A stretch of 38,170 nt of DNA from an uncultured Oscillospiraceae bacterium (GCA_944386885.1 CALXCU010000151.1:1-38170); one strand, 5' to 3'; shown: positions 1 through 9,891, numbered from the stretch's first letter. The notes: a model not told the origin generated them from the sequence alone. Made by a program: numbers and translations.

Positions 1-1195
1 ATGCTCCGCCCTCATACGTCAATTCAAATGTATACCGCTGCCCAGGAACTGGCGCGGGTGCACCTTCCAGCTCCTGAAGCCGGAGTTCCACAGGGGTTCC
101 GTCAACCGCACCGCCAACCATCCATCCGTCCTGTTCATACCGGAGCGAGGCGTAGTTGCCCTCATCTGTATAGCGGAAAACCACGCCGTAGTCGCCACTC
201 TCCAGCGCAGCGGTTTCTACCTGAAATACGCCGTCGGCCACAGTGGGAGAGGCGTTGTCGATCAGAATGGCCGCGCCCTCCGTTGTCATACAGGTGGCCA
301 TTTGAGAAGAAAAATCTGGGATCCAGACCGTATCCGCCCAGGGTGAGGGGGCGATAGAAATCTGAATGCTGGCTGGATCCGCAACTGTCCCACTCCGGTT
401 GGTACGCACCTCATAGGCAGGAATCTGGGCCTCTGGGCTGCTGAAATCCAGCTCTGCGGCTAATGAAAATCCATCTGCTTCACGGTAGCTGTACTGGCGG
501 ATGGAGCCTATATAAAGCGTTCCCTCCATTCCATTGGTGCGGATAGAGAACGTGCCAGCTTCCGCGGGGGCATTTTGCGGGATTTCTGCGCTGGCAGAGT
601 AGAGCAGACTCTCCATTCCAGCCTCCTGCAGAGCCACACTGACCGTATGTCCGACATATTCCAACCGCAAGGTATAGGTCGCACCGTCTTGTAAGAGAAA
701 CGGCTCTGCCAGGGCCGTGTTGTCCCGGCTGCTCTGGGAAAGTGCAGTATGGACGTTGAAGATTTGGTTCGATGCCCCGCCTTTATCAAAGGAAATTCCA
801 GTATAGTTCCCCTCGTCCACATAGCGGGCTAAAAAACCTATGGTGGCGTTGGCGTCATCCTCTACACCTTCCAACGCAAAGGTAATCTCATATGCACCAT
901 CCGACATAGGCAAAAGGCCATCGGTCAGCTTGGTCCGGTAATCCGCGCCCGGCGCCTGATATTGGAGCACATTCCCGGATAAAACAGGCTCCTTGCTAGA
1001 TACGGCTGTCACAAATGCATCTGCGGTTCCGGTTACCGCTTGCATCGTGGTCTCATTCAAGTTCAAATCTTGGCGATAGGTAATGTGCTCCTCCGTCAAC
1101 TCGGTCGCAGCAGCCGGGATCGGGAATGGCACCATGCTCCCCAGCAAGGCGGCCGTCAGTACCAGAGCAGTTCCTTTTTGAAATATCTGTCTCAT
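1..1195 (-). CDS. Secreted protein with ConA-like repeats (N-terminal part, cut by window edge)
   Basis: The frame is open from the ATG at 1195 to the window edge, giving at least 398 residues with the C-terminus missing. The start is supported by GGAGGGAAT directly upstream. The N-terminus is a signal peptide: MRQIFQKG, a hydrophobic core, then a likely cut after PIPAAA near residue 30. Two related segments are visible, FLARYVDEGNYTGISFDKGG near residue 120 and VFRYTDEGNYASLRYEQDGW near residue 340. Each is followed by a strand of the type YTLRLEYVG or YTFELTYEG. This pattern is typical of ConA-like lectin/glucanase folds in clostridial surface glycosidases and adhesins. The catalytic part, if any, lies outside the window, so the function is unknown. 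Codon use looks less GC-rich than in the neighbouring genes, which may indicate a different history. Confidence 0.75.
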   Translation of the reverse strand, partial: MRQIFQKGTALVLTAALLGSMVPFPIPAAATELTEEHITYRQDLNLNETTMQAVTGTADAFVTAVSSKEPVLSGNVLQYQAPGADYRTKLTDGLLPMSDGAYEITFALEGVEDDANATIGFLARYVDEGNYTGISFDKGGASNQIFNVHTALSQSSRDNTALAEPFLLQDGATYTLRLEYVGHTVSVALQEAGMESLLYSASAEIPQNAPAEAGTFSIRTNGMEGTLYIGSIRQYSYREADGFSLAAELDFSSPEAQIPAYEVRTNRSGTVADPASIQISIAPSPWADTVWIPDFSSQMATCMTTEGAAILIDNASPTVADGVFQVETAALESGDYGVVFRYTDEGNYASLRYEQDGWMVGGAVDGTPVELRLQELEGAPAPVPGQRYTFELTYEGGA

Positions 1196-1320
1196 ATTCC
1201 CTCCTATGCGCTGTTCATTGTCTGTCTTAGAAATAAGCCGTATTTGGAAGCAGTATCGCTAGACGCCCCCTTTCGTTATAATATCTAAATAAACTCTATT
1301 TTTTAGAGAGCTCTACGTTT

Positions 1321-1326
1321 ATTATA
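1321..1326 (-). promoter_or_regulatory. Possible -10 box in the AT-rich leader of the ConA-repeat gene
   Basis: The 355 bases between the ConA-repeat gene and the terminator at 1552 are strongly AT-rich and contain no convincing gene. On the minus strand a perfect TATAAT lies here, about 125 bases upstream of the start codon. No good -35 box stands 16-18 bases further upstream, so it may be an extended or alternative-sigma promoter, or chance in AT-rich DNA. A small CTCTA/TAGAG hairpin lies between it and the gene. Confidence 0.3.
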
Positions 1327-1551
1327 CTTAAACTATTTATTTTAGTATTTGTATCATAGATTCCTTTTGGGGCTAATTTGCTCGAAATTAGATCAAATTT
1401 TTCCCTCCGATTTCAACTCTTTTGTTTATTTATGAGAAATTTTTATTTATTTTTTTCACAAATTGATATTCTAGGTGCAAATTCGTCTTAAATCTTTGTC
1501 TAAACAGCCTATACCCCCTATTCTGACAGCCACAGCTGCTGAGCTTTAAAA

Positions 1552-1585
1552 ATGCCATAAGGGACCAAAAGGTCCCTTATGGCAT
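1552..1585 (-). terminator. Intrinsic terminator of the YibE/F gene
   Basis: A perfect 15-bp inverted repeat (arms 1552-1566 and 1571-1585) encloses a 4-base loop. On the minus strand a short T run follows the stem. It lies 37 bases past the stop of the YibE/F gene. The plus strand has no T run after the stem, so it acts on the minus strand. Confidence 0.8.
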
Positions 1586-1622
1586 AAAAGTGAGGCAGAG
1601 CTCCGCTGATGTTCGGTTTCAT

Positions 1623-2855
1623 TTATTTATCTGCTGGATTTTTTTGCAAGGCAGTCCCCGCCGCAGATACCCCGGCGGAAAGGCCGCCGTTGGCCCGGCC
1701 ATAGATCAGCGCGGAGATCAGCGTCGTAAGGGGAACCGCCAAAATGACGCCCACTGCGCTGGCCACCGAGCTGATGACCTCAATACCCATATAACTGGAG
1801 GACATGAGCTGATGCCAAGACAGGCTCAGCGAGTACATATACAAGATGAGTACCGTGCTGCTGCCCAGGATGGCCAGGATGAGGGTATTGGTCATAGTCC
1901 CCACCATATCCCGGCCGATGTTCATTCCGGAGCGCCACAGGTCCCGGGTGGTCAGCTGCGGATTGACGGCCTTGAGCTCGCTGAGAGCTGAGGCGATGGA
2001 CATAGCCACATCCATGACCGCGCCCAGGGCAGAGATGATGACGCCCGCCACCAGCAGGCCGCGGATATGCACGGGGATACCGGTCTGGCGCAGCTGGAGC
2101 AGGGCCTCGGCATCGGTGGCCCGCAGGCCGTCCAGATGGAGCAGCCACTGGGCCAGCAGGCCAAAGAGCATGGCCAAGGCCATCCCGGCGATGGTGCCCA
2201 CGCAGGCGCAGAAAATCTTTTTGCTGCACCCGCCCAAAATGACAAAGCAGGCCACCGCCATCAGGGAACAGAGCAGGAATGCCGTGGCAATGGGGGGCCA
2301 GCCTTTCATCAGCAGGGGCAGGAAAACCGCCAGCAGCATGGCCACAGTCAGCACCAAGCCCAGGATGGACTTGGCCCCCGTCTTTCCGCCCACCAGGATG
2401 GTGATCAGAATGAAGAGGCCCAGGACCAGGAAGACCATGGGGGTACGGTCGTACTCGTAGACGGTGGCCGTGTGTTCGCCGCTGGAGTAGGTATTGACGA
2501 TCATCACAATGCTCTCTCCCACCTGGGCGGGCTCGCTGTAAAGGGGGCCTACGGCATTGGTGACCATCAGGGTCTCGCCCTGATACTGGCCCGAGGTCAC
2601 CTCCACGAGAAGGGTCTGCTCGCCCCGGTAGGCCCCTTCAGCCACCTCGTCTGGCTCGCAGTTGTCGGTCAGGATCTGGAGGACCCTGCCCGACTCATAT
2701 TCCGCATAGTCCGAGGGCGCCGGCCCTTCCTCCTCACCGCCGCTGTGGGCGTACCAGAAGAGCGCCGCCAGAATGGCGAGAATAGCCGCCAGAACCAGGG
2801 CCGGGGGGAGGAGCCGCCGTGGGCTGACGGCGGCGGAGATCTCGGGTCGTTTCAT
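1623..2855 (-). CDS. YibE/F family membrane protein
   Basis: The 410-residue protein matches the YibE/F-like family (PF07907) in layout. It has one N-terminal membrane segment (residues about 16-35), an extracytoplasmic domain of about 100 residues containing VEVTSGQYQGETLMVTN, then about seven further hydrophobic segments with conserved-looking stretches LFILITILVGGKTG and GAVMDVAMSIASAL. The ATG at 2855 was chosen because AAAGGAG lies eight bases upstream; a longer frame to 2921 would run through the hairpin at 2904-2935. Family members are inner-membrane proteins of unknown function, sometimes proposed as transporters. It follows the large S-layer gene on the same strand with a hairpin between, and its own terminator follows. 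Co-expression with the surface protein is possible but not shown. Confidence 0.85.
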   Translation of the reverse strand: MKRPEISAAVSPRRLLPPALVLAAILAILAALFWYAHSGGEEEGPAPSDYAEYESGRVLQILTDNCEPDEVAEGAYRGEQTLLVEVTSGQYQGETLMVTNAVGPLYSEPAQVGESIVMIVNTYSSGEHTATVYEYDRTPMVFLVLGLFILITILVGGKTGAKSILGLVLTVAMLLAVFLPLLMKGWPPIATAFLLCSLMAVACFVILGGCSKKIFCACVGTIAGMALAMLFGLLAQWLLHLDGLRATDAEALLQLRQTGIPVHIRGLLVAGVIISALGAVMDVAMSIASALSELKAVNPQLTTRDLWRSGMNIGRDMVGTMTNTLILAILGSSTVLILYMYSLSLSWHQLMSSSYMGIEVISSVASAVGVILAVPLTTLISALIYGRANGGLSAGVSAAGTALQKNPADK

Positions 2856-2903
2856 ATACTGCTCCTTTCGGAATACGTCCGGGGCTGTGTTCCCCTGGAA
2901 GGG

Positions 2904-2935
2904 AGGCCGCCATCCCCGCACGGGGATGGCGGCCT
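2904..2935 (-). terminator. Strong hairpin between the S-layer protein gene and the YibE/F gene
   Basis: A perfect 14-bp inverted repeat (2904-2917 and 2922-2935) with a 4-base loop lies 29 bases past the stop of the S-layer gene. There is no U-rich tail on either strand, so it may be a weak terminator or an mRNA 3'-end stabiliser that lets some transcription continue into the YibE/F gene. Confidence 0.5.
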
Positions 2936-2963
2936 CCGAATCCCTAGGGATCCCGACAGGTTC

Positions 2964-5900
2964 TTATACGTTCACGAGGAAAAGATGAAGGACCGTAGCC
3001 GCCTGGGCTCTGGTGGACAGGCCCTGAGGCAGAAGCTGATTGTTGTCTGTCCCGTGAAGGACACCGGTCTCAACCGCCCAGCTCATGGCCTCAACCGCCC
3101 AGTCGCTGACCTGAGCGCCGTCGGCAAAGGCGGACAACTGGCCGGAGCCGGCCCCTTCCACACCCGCCATGCGGTAGAGCATGGCAACCATCTCTTCCCG
3201 CGTCACGGGGGCGTTGGGCGAGAAGGTAGTAGCGGAGGTGCCATAGATCACACCGGCCGCATTCAGATAGAGGACCGCATCGTAATACCAGCCCTCCTCC
3301 ACATCGGTGAAGGGGTTCTCCAGTCCATCCAGAGCGGCGGGGTCCACATCCAGCGCGCGGTACAGGATCGCGGCCAGCTCCGCGCGGGTCAGGGTGGCGT
3401 TCGGGGCAAAGGCGGTGCCGCCCACCCCCTGCATCAGGCCCGCCTCGGCCATGTAAGCCACATGCTCATAGTACCAGGCGTTCTCGTCCACGTCGGTGAA
3501 CACCGTGGGGGCCAGCGGAGTTTCCTCCTCGCCAATCTGGGTATCGCCGCCCTGGCTCTGGCCGGGCCGCGTCACCGTGGAGCCCACGTCGTCATCGTCG
3601 TCCGTCTGGGGAGGCACGGGGTCCGGCTCCTCAGAGGCCGTGCAGAGGATGTCCGCCCGGTCGCGCACGCGGATGCGGGCGTAGCTGTCATAGGCGATGG
3701 CATAGGTGTCGTCATAGGAGGCCAGGCCGGTTGCTTCGATCTCGCAGCCCACGGCCAGATCCTCAATCGTCTGATCGGAGGTGATGTAGCCGTCGATAAA
3801 CACACGGGCCACCTCGCCGGAGCCGTCCTGGACATAGATGGATTCCACCAGGCCGTTGGCCATGGTGATCTCCACCACACGGCCCTGGACCGTGACCAGC
3901 ATCCCCTCCACTGCGCGGCTGTTGAGTTCCGCCGCAGTGACCAGGGTGGGCGTCACGGGCTCCGCCTCGCCCACTTTTTCAATGGCGGTCACGGAGATCT
4001 GGGGTTCGCTCTGATAGGAAGAGGTCGTGCCAGTAATGCGCACCACGTCGCCCACCTGGTATTCCCCGTCCACCGGGAAGCAGTTGATGCCGCCCGTCTC
4101 ATCCTGCACATAGATGCAGTCGAAGAACGCGGTGTCCTGGTCGTAACCGGAGGCATTGGAGGTCACCACACCCTCAATGGTGAAGCGGTAGCCCTCACCA
4201 GACTGGGCCCGCACCTGGGCAATCGGGGTGATCTGGACCGGGTTGAGCAGCTCAAACAAGTTCTCGCACAGGGCGTTGTTGGCGTTCTCCGCCGGGATGG
4301 TCAGGTCGTAGTCGTTCATAAACGCCGCGCCAGAGACCAGGATGAGCCCCTTGCCCTCTTGCTGCTCCAGGGCCATGACCAGCAGGCGGCTGTCATCCTG
4401 GGCATAGGGGTACTTCACCGTCCCCTCGCCGCCCAGGCCGTCGCTATCGGCATCGGTGGAGACGGTCCCGGCATTGGCAAAGAGCACGGGAGTGACGGAG
4501 CTGGGCAGCGCATTGAGGACATTCCCCTCCCCGTCCACTGCGTAAAGGGAGGAGCCGCCGTAGTAGCTGAACAGGTCCTCTTCCGTCAGGCCGTCCGTAA
4601 GGGCGCTGGGGCCGTATGTGTTGAAGGAGAGGCTGAAGGTACTGCCCTCATAGGTGCCATCGTCGGACAGGCGCAGGGAGGAGCCAAGGGCCTCCAGAAG
4701 CCGGTTCTGAGTGGCGGCCATGTGGGGCTCGGCCTTGTCGTTGCTGTCTCCACCGCCGGTGACGATCAGCGCGCCGCCCGCCTCATGGAAGGCGGCCAGG
4801 GCCTCCAATTCCGCCTCCGAGTAATCCTTTGCCTCGGACAGGCGGCGGGAGGGGACGTTGAGCAGGATGGCGGCATACTTGCCGCTGCTGCATGCGGCGA
4901 TGAGATCCTCAGAGGTGGAGAGGAGCTCCACCCGGATGGCGGACTCGCCGGCCAGGGTCGTGAAGTTCGCCATCAGGTCCTTGTTGTAGCCGGACACATA
5001 CTCATTGCTGTGGGAGGCGTCCACACCGATGTAGGCCAGGGAACTGGCATCCTGGACATCCAGCTCAATGGAAGAGGTGAAGGTGTACTCCTTGCTCTCC
5101 AGCTCCACCACGACGGTGACGGTGATGGTAGCCAGCTTGGCCGCATCGGGCGTGTAGGCCCAGGTCAGGTCCAGAGACTCCCCGGCAGCCAGCGTATAGG
5201 CGGTGTTATCGGTCCAAAGGACCTCCGAACCGTTGGTGGTGTAGATGACGCTCTTGACCAGGGCGTCGGAGCCCTCGTCATTGTAGAGGGTGGTCTGGAT
5301 GTCCACCGCCTCGCCCGCGACGGGGGTGGTGCTGCTGGCAGTCACTTCAGAGATGCCCAGCATCAGGCTCTCGCCCACCCAGACAGGGGCCGTCACAGCC
5401 AGGTCGCCGTCGGCCTGGGTGACGCGGACGTAATAATAGGAGTACTCAGGGCTCAGGTCCGCGGTAAAGATGCCGGTGGAAAGGGACTCTGCATCCTCCC
5501 AAGTGTAGGCCACCTTGCCGGAGTTGACGATCAGCTCCACTTTGGAGATGGCGTCGGTGTCATCCGGGTCCATGACGGAGATGTCGAAGTGGAGGGTGTC
5601 GGGGACCGTCTCAATGATGGTGCCCATGGGCAGGTCATTGACGGAGTAGGTGATCTCCAGGTTTTTGTCCTCGGTGGAGTAGACCCGGTAGCTGCGGATG
5701 GCCTCGTAGATGGCCTCCTCCGAGAGCTCCTCGGCCAGGACCACGTCCCGGGCCTCGTTGGCATTGCCCCACTTGCCCTTGTGGTTATCCTGGTTGTTGG
5801 TGGGAGCCAGATGCCAGCCCTTGTCCAGAGCCAGCGTGTACTGCTCATAGCTGGGGTAGTAGCCGCTGGCGCCGATCTGGCCCTCGCCGTTGCCCACTTC

Positions 5901-8900
5901 CACCAGGTAGAGCCGGCTGTCCGCCTCGGGGCTCCAGTAGCTGAAGTCGGTGAAGTTGCCGAAGGTGCTGCCGGGGTGGTTGAACTGGGTGATGGAGTCC
6001 GCGCCTTCCGGCTGGGCCAGCAGGTCATAGTAGGCCCGCATGCCCGCATCGGAGGTCTTGTTGTTCAGGGTGGTGTTGTTGCGGGAGACAATGCCCTCGG
6101 TCACAAAGGTATTCATATGGCCGGGGCCGCCGGACCAGGTCATCTCAAAGCCGGGAATGGCGACGACGTTAGACTGGCTCTCATTGAACGCGGCAATAGT
6201 GCTCTTGTAGGTGGACCAGCGCTCCTGGCTGTACGCGGTGGCCAAGCTCATGTCGTACAGGGCGCCCTCGGGGTTGGCCTCTCCGGCCTTGTCGAAGTAG
6301 TTCGAGTGATCCGTAAAGGCCACAAAGTCCACGTTGGCCTCCTCGGGCAGGCTGCCAATGTAGTCCAGGGCGCTCTGGAGTGTGCCAGAGCCGTCGGAGT
6401 ACTCACCGGTATGGGAGTGAAGCTGGCCAAAGTAGAACTGGTAGTCCGACTCGCCCACGGTAAAGCTCCAGCTCTTGCTGACGGCCTTGCCATCGGTGCG
6501 GGTGACGGTGAGGGTGACGGTGACCCGGCCGTCGGCCATGTCGGCCGCCGGAGTATAGGAGACCCGGCCGGTGGCGGCGTCATAGGCCGCTTCCACTCCC
6601 TCGCCATTCACCTCCAGGACGACGGTGGGATTCTCCCCGACGTTGGTGAGGATGGCGGAGATCTCAGGACGCTTGTTCTCCTTGGTCTGGGAGTTGGCGG
6701 CAGGCGAAACCTGCGAAATGCCGGGCTCGTCCCTGACCTCGATCTCCACGGTGGAATCGATGGCCATATCCTTGTTGTCCAAGCCGGTCACGGTCACCAC
6801 CAGCTTCTCGCCGGTGATCAGCTCGGCGGGAATGGTGGCCGTGTAGCGGCTGCCAGAGAGGGTGTACTCCAGCACAGTATCGCCCAGGGAGACCTGGAGC
6901 TCCTTTACGCCGAAAAGGGCGTCCACGGTGAAGTGGAGCTGATAATTCTGCCCGGCATAGGCGGGAGCCAGGTTGCCGAAGACGGCCTGGGGATCGTTGA
7001 CGACGCCGTCGGTGATCTTATCGCTGGAGCAGGGATAGAAGTGATAGGTGAAGAGATCCCGGTCAGTCACAGCGTACATGCCCCAGGTGGTAAAGCCGCC
7101 GGAGAAGTACTGGAGGAACTGGGTGTTCCCATCAAAGGCAGCGGTGCGGCTGCCCAGGGTGTAGCCGCCGTTATAGGCGGTAACAGTCCAGTCGGCATCC
7201 TCGGTGGCCTCCTCGGAATAGTAGGCGTTGTTGCCCGTGCCCGTAGAGCACAGGTAGCCGAAGGACTCGTTGTGGAACCGGTAGTACGCGCCGTTGCGCT
7301 CCACGGTGAAGATCACTGCGCCATTGGAGCACACCGCCTGGCCATTGCTCAGGGTGGCTCCGGCGGAGGAAATGGAGCAGGAATAGACATCCGCCAGGTC
7401 GCCGGTCATGCCGGAGAGCACGCCCTTGGCGGCCTGGTTGTAGAGGACGACCTGATCGCCCTCTTCCGGCAGGCCGGGGCGCTCCTGTCCGTCCAGCTTG
7501 TAGATAACCACCGGCTTCTGGGAGGTCCCACCGTAGCAGGAGAAAATGCCAATGGTATTGTAGCGGATGGTATTGGCGCCCTTATCCACGCGCGAAGTGA
7601 TATTGGCGGTGCCGTCCGCTTCGATCGTGATCGTGAAGGAGGCGTTGAGATCCTTCTCCGCCTGGGTGCGCAGCAGGTTGCCGCTCTCCTCCGAGGCGTA
7701 GAGGTATCCGGTATTGCTGCCGTTGGTGGCATAGAGGGCGAAGGTGCCCTCTTCCACGCCGGACTCCAGGGTGATGATCTGGGCGTACTCGTCGTAGCTG
7801 AGCTTGTCATAGGCTTTGATGACCGGGGCCTGATCCCGGTTGTTGGCCTTCTGGGAGGTGCCCAGGGCGTAATCCAGGTCCCGGGTGACGATGAGGATCT
7901 GATCGCCGGAGACCAGCTGGGAGGCGTCGGTCACCAGCTGTGCCTGGTCCTCGCCCAGGACGGGGGGCACATAGATGGTATAAGCGAAGGAGACCTCGCG
8001 GCTGTCCTCCATGCCCTCCTTGGTGGCTTTGACGGTGAAGGTGCTGTCCTCGGTGATGGCGATGGGGCCGGTATACTCGGTCCACGCCCCGCCGTTCACC
8101 TGGTAGAGGATCGTGGCGCCCTCGGTCGAGCAGGTGAAGGAGATCTCCGTGCCGGAGTAGACCTCACCAGCCTTTACGTCGGCCCGGGGCGCGGCCACCA
8201 CATTGGCGGGCTGGTCGTTTCCAGTCACCAGGTAGAAGCGCAGTCCGTAATTCTCCTCCGAAGGGCTGTAGAAGGCGGCCCAATAGGTCCCATTCCACAT
8301 AAGGGAGCCGCCCATGTTGCCGCCCAGGTAGAAGAGGCCGTCCGCCCCGTCCACCGGAGTGAGCGTCCAGAAAACAGGCTCGCTGACCAGGGCCACGTTG
8401 GGTCCCTGGCTCTGGGTCAGGTAGCGGCCGTCGGCGGTGGCAAAGCTGTAGTCGCCCGCCTCGCTCACGCCCACGGTCCACACGTCCGCGTCGGTATAGC
8501 CGGAGAGCTTGTCGTCGGCAGAGAGGGTGAGCTCAGTCCCCGCCAGGTTCAGGGTGCTGTCCGCGCTGGCCGGCTGGCTGGACAGGCCCACACTGGCGGC
8601 GGGGTTGTAGATAATCACCTGATCGCCGGCGGTCAGGGTGTCGGTAAAGCCGCCCGCGCTGCCCGCCGCGTAGAACTGGAAGACATAGGCGGCAGAGTCG
8701 CTGAAGCGGTAGGTCGTGAAGTTCCCCTGATAGTACTCCAGGTTCAAATAGGAGCTGCCCACATTGCGCACATAGAAGCCGCTCCCGTCCTCCAGGGCCT
8801 CCAGGGTCCACAGGCTGCTGTCGGTGGCGTCGGCTTCAAAGGCCAACTGGTTGAAGCCGGTGGCGGTCAGGTACTCGCCGGCCTCGTTCTGGAAGCTGTA

Positions 8901-9803
8901 ATTGCCCTCGCTGTCCACGGTGACAGACAGCTGGGCCATATCGCTGGTGACGGTGAGCTGGCCGGCCTCCGCTGCGCCGGGGGTGGACGCCAGCTGATTC
9001 TCCTTGTCCGCGGCGGGGAACCCGGTGAGGACCGTGCCGCTCTCGGGATGGTAGATGTAGACCACGGCGCCGTCCCCGACCTCATCCATCAGAGTGGCTG
9101 ACGCGCCGGTGGAGGGCGCGGGCTCTTCCGACGGCTCAGGGGTGGGGGTGGGCTCCGGCGTCTCGCTGGGCTCGGGCTCCTCCGTGGGCTCCGGCGGGTC
9201 CACCGGAGTGGCGTCGGGGTCCAGGACCCAGAAGCCCAAGGTCTGGTTTTTCGTATTGCCGGTGGTGTTTACATAGGCCCGCCAGTCGGGCGCGCCGGTA
9301 TAGACGCCCAAGTAACGGGTCTCGTCATTGGAATCCGGCGAGGCGAGGTAGCCGGTGGCCTCGTCCAGCGTCCAGACCGCAGGAGTATCTCCGATGCGGA
9401 CGCAATTGTTTTTATTCTCACTGATGTCCAGGTACAGGTAGCCGGCCCCGGTCTGGAGCTGGTAGCCACCCTCCACGGGGATCACGCTCCAGCCATAGTC
9501 GGCGCTGCTCCCGGCGGTGGTCAGGGTGGTATCCACCACCGTGCCCAGGTCGCCCAGAGGCTGGTTTAGATTTCCCATACCCGTAGTGGGCAGGACATAG
9601 GTGACGTCATCCGCCGTCGTCATGGTGATGGCGACGGTATCCTCCTGGGTAATCTCTTCCAGAGATACCTTCGTCCAGGCCGTGGCCTCGGCAGAAGGGG
9701 TTTCCGCGCCCGTGTCATCTGCAAAAACAGTGGCTGGAAACAGAGACAGGGTCATCGCGAGTGCCAGGAAACAGGATAGCGCTTTTTGTGCAATCTGTTT
9801 CAT
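2964..9803 (-). CDS. Giant S-layer-anchored surface protein with PHP (CehA/McbA-type) metallohydrolase domain
   Basis: This is a 2279-residue exported protein. It has a signal peptide (residues 1-28, ending FPATVFA), a first module, and a Pro/Glu/Thr linker near 200-235. Several repeated modules of the GDQVIIYNP type follow (about 240-1000), with an Fn3/chitobiase-like domain near 546-615. The PHP domain spans about 1125-1410, a CARDB-like domain about 1484-1585, and a glutamine-amidotransferase-like or DUF4350-like segment about 1589-1850. Two OB-fold-like domains lie at about 1866-2048, then an acidic linker, and three SLH repeats at about 2101-2279. The PHP metal ligands are intact: H1129-S-H1131, D1165-H1166, H1276 in NHPG, and D1339-N-H1341. 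PHP/CehA enzymes are metal-dependent phosphoesterases, so cell-surface hydrolysis of phosphate esters, perhaps nucleotides or nucleic acids given the OB folds, is inferred. The ATG at 9803 has AAAGGAGG upstream and a consensus promoter. Confidence 0.9.
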   Translation of the reverse strand: MKQIAQKALSCFLALAMTLSLFPATVFADDTGAETPSAEATAWTKVSLEEITQEDTVAITMTTADDVTYVLPTTGMGNLNQPLGDLGTVVDTTLTTAGSSADYGWSVIPVEGGYQLQTGAGYLYLDISENKNNCVRIGDTPAVWTLDEATGYLASPDSNDETRYLGVYTGAPDWRAYVNTTGNTKNQTLGFWVLDPDATPVDPPEPTEEPEPSETPEPTPTPEPSEEPAPSTGASATLMDEVGDGAVVYIYHPESGTVLTGFPAADKENQLASTPGAAEAGQLTVTSDMAQLSVTVDSEGNYSFQNEAGEYLTATGFNQLAFEADATDSSLWTLEALEDGSGFYVRNVGSSYLNLEYYQGNFTTYRFSDSAAYVFQFYAAGSAGGFTDTLTAGDQVIIYNPAASVGLSSQPASADSTLNLAGTELTLSADDKLSGYTDADVWTVGVSEAGDYSFATADGRYLTQSQGPNVALVSEPVFWTLTPVDGADGLFYLGGNMGGSLMWNGTYWAAFYSPSEENYGLRFYLVTGNDQPANVVAAPRADVKAGEVYSGTEISFTCSTEGATILYQVNGGAWTEYTGPIAITEDSTFTVKATKEGMEDSREVSFAYTIYVPPVLGEDQAQLVTDASQLVSGDQILIVTRDLDYALGTSQKANNRDQAPVIKAYDKLSYDEYAQIITLESGVEEGTFALYATNGSNTGYLYASEESGNLLRTQAEKDLNASFTITIEADGTANITSRVDKGANTIRYNTIGIFSCYGGTSQKPVVIYKLDGQERPGLPEEGDQVVLYNQAAKGVLSGMTGDLADVYSCSISSAGATLSNGQAVCSNGAVIFTVERNGAYYRFHNESFGYLCSTGTGNNAYYSEEATEDADWTVTAYNGGYTLGSRTAAFDGNTQFLQYFSGGFTTWGMYAVTDRDLFTYHFYPCSSDKITDGVVNDPQAVFGNLAPAYAGQNYQLHFTVDALFGVKELQVSLGDTVLEYTLSGSRYTATIPAELITGEKLVVTVTGLDNKDMAIDSTVEIEVRDEPGISQVSPAANSQTKENKRPEISAILTNVGENPTVVLEVNGEGVEAAYDAATGRVSYTPAADMADGRVTVTLTVTRTDGKAVSKSWSFTVGESDYQFYFGQLHSHTGEYSDGSGTLQSALDYIGSLPEEANVDFVAFTDHSNYFDKAGEANPEGALYDMSLATAYSQERWSTYKSTIAAFNESQSNVVAIPGFEMTWSGGPGHMNTFVTEGIVSRNNTTLNNKTSDAGMRAYYDLLAQPEGADSITQFNHPGSTFGNFTDFSYWSPEADSRLYLVEVGNGEGQIGASGYYPSYEQYTLALDKGWHLAPTNNQDNHKGKWGNANEARDVVLAEELSEEAIYEAIRSYRVYSTEDKNLEITYSVNDLPMGTIIETVPDTLHFDISVMDPDDTDAISKVELIVNSGKVAYTWEDAESLSTGIFTADLSPEYSYYYVRVTQADGDLAVTAPVWVGESLMLGISEVTASSTTPVAGEAVDIQTTLYNDEGSDALVKSVIYTTNGSEVLWTDNTAYTLAAGESLDLTWAYTPDAAKLATITVTVVVELESKEYTFTSSIELDVQDASSLAYIGVDASHSNEYVSGYNKDLMANFTTLAGESAIRVELLSTSEDLIAACSSGKYAAILLNVPSRRLSEAKDYSEAELEALAAFHEAGGALIVTGGGDSNDKAEPHMAATQNRLLEALGSSLRLSDDGTYEGSTFSLSFNTYGPSALTDGLTEEDLFSYYGGSSLYAVDGEGNVLNALPSSVTPVLFANAGTVSTDADSDGLGGEGTVKYPYAQDDSRLLVMALEQQEGKGLILVSGAAFMNDYDLTIPAENANNALCENLFELLNPVQITPIAQVRAQSGEGYRFTIEGVVTSNASGYDQDTAFFDCIYVQDETGGINCFPVDGEYQVGDVVRITGTTSSYQSEPQISVTAIEKVGEAEPVTPTLVTAAELNSRAVEGMLVTVQGRVVEITMANGLVESIYVQDGSGEVARVFIDGYITSDQTIEDLAVGCEIEATGLASYDDTYAIAYDSYARIRVRDRADILCTASEEPDPVPPQTDDDDDVGSTVTRPGQSQGGDTQIGEEETPLAPTVFTDVDENAWYYEHVAYMAEAGLMQGVGGTAFAPNATLTRAELAAILYRALDVDPAALDGLENPFTDVEEGWYYDAVLYLNAAGVIYGTSATTFSPNAPVTREEMVAMLYRMAGVEGAGSGQLSAFADGAQVSDWAVEAMSWAVETGVLHGTDNNQLLPQGLSTRAQAATVLHLFLVNV

Positions 9804-9861
9804 TTTTTCCTCCTTTTTCTAAATTCCATTTTCTCACATTCTCTTCGTTACCGGTTTACTC

Positions 9862-9891
9862 ATTATATCAGATGACCACCACTCGTGTCAA
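9862..9891 (-). promoter_or_regulatory. Consensus SigA promoter of the S-layer PHP protein gene
   Basis: On the minus strand TTGACA (9886-9891) and TATAAT (9862-9867) are both perfect and 18 bases apart. The predicted start of transcription gives a leader of about 50 bases before the ATG at 9803. This implies strong housekeeping expression. Confidence 0.8.

Noticed and set aside
2067-9101. A 7-kb open frame on the plus strand, opposite the S-layer PHP gene
   Set aside because: It is the antisense shadow of a GC-rich gene. The minus-strand protein has a signal peptide, PHP ligands, SLH repeats, a ribosome binding site and a promoter, while the plus frame has none of these.
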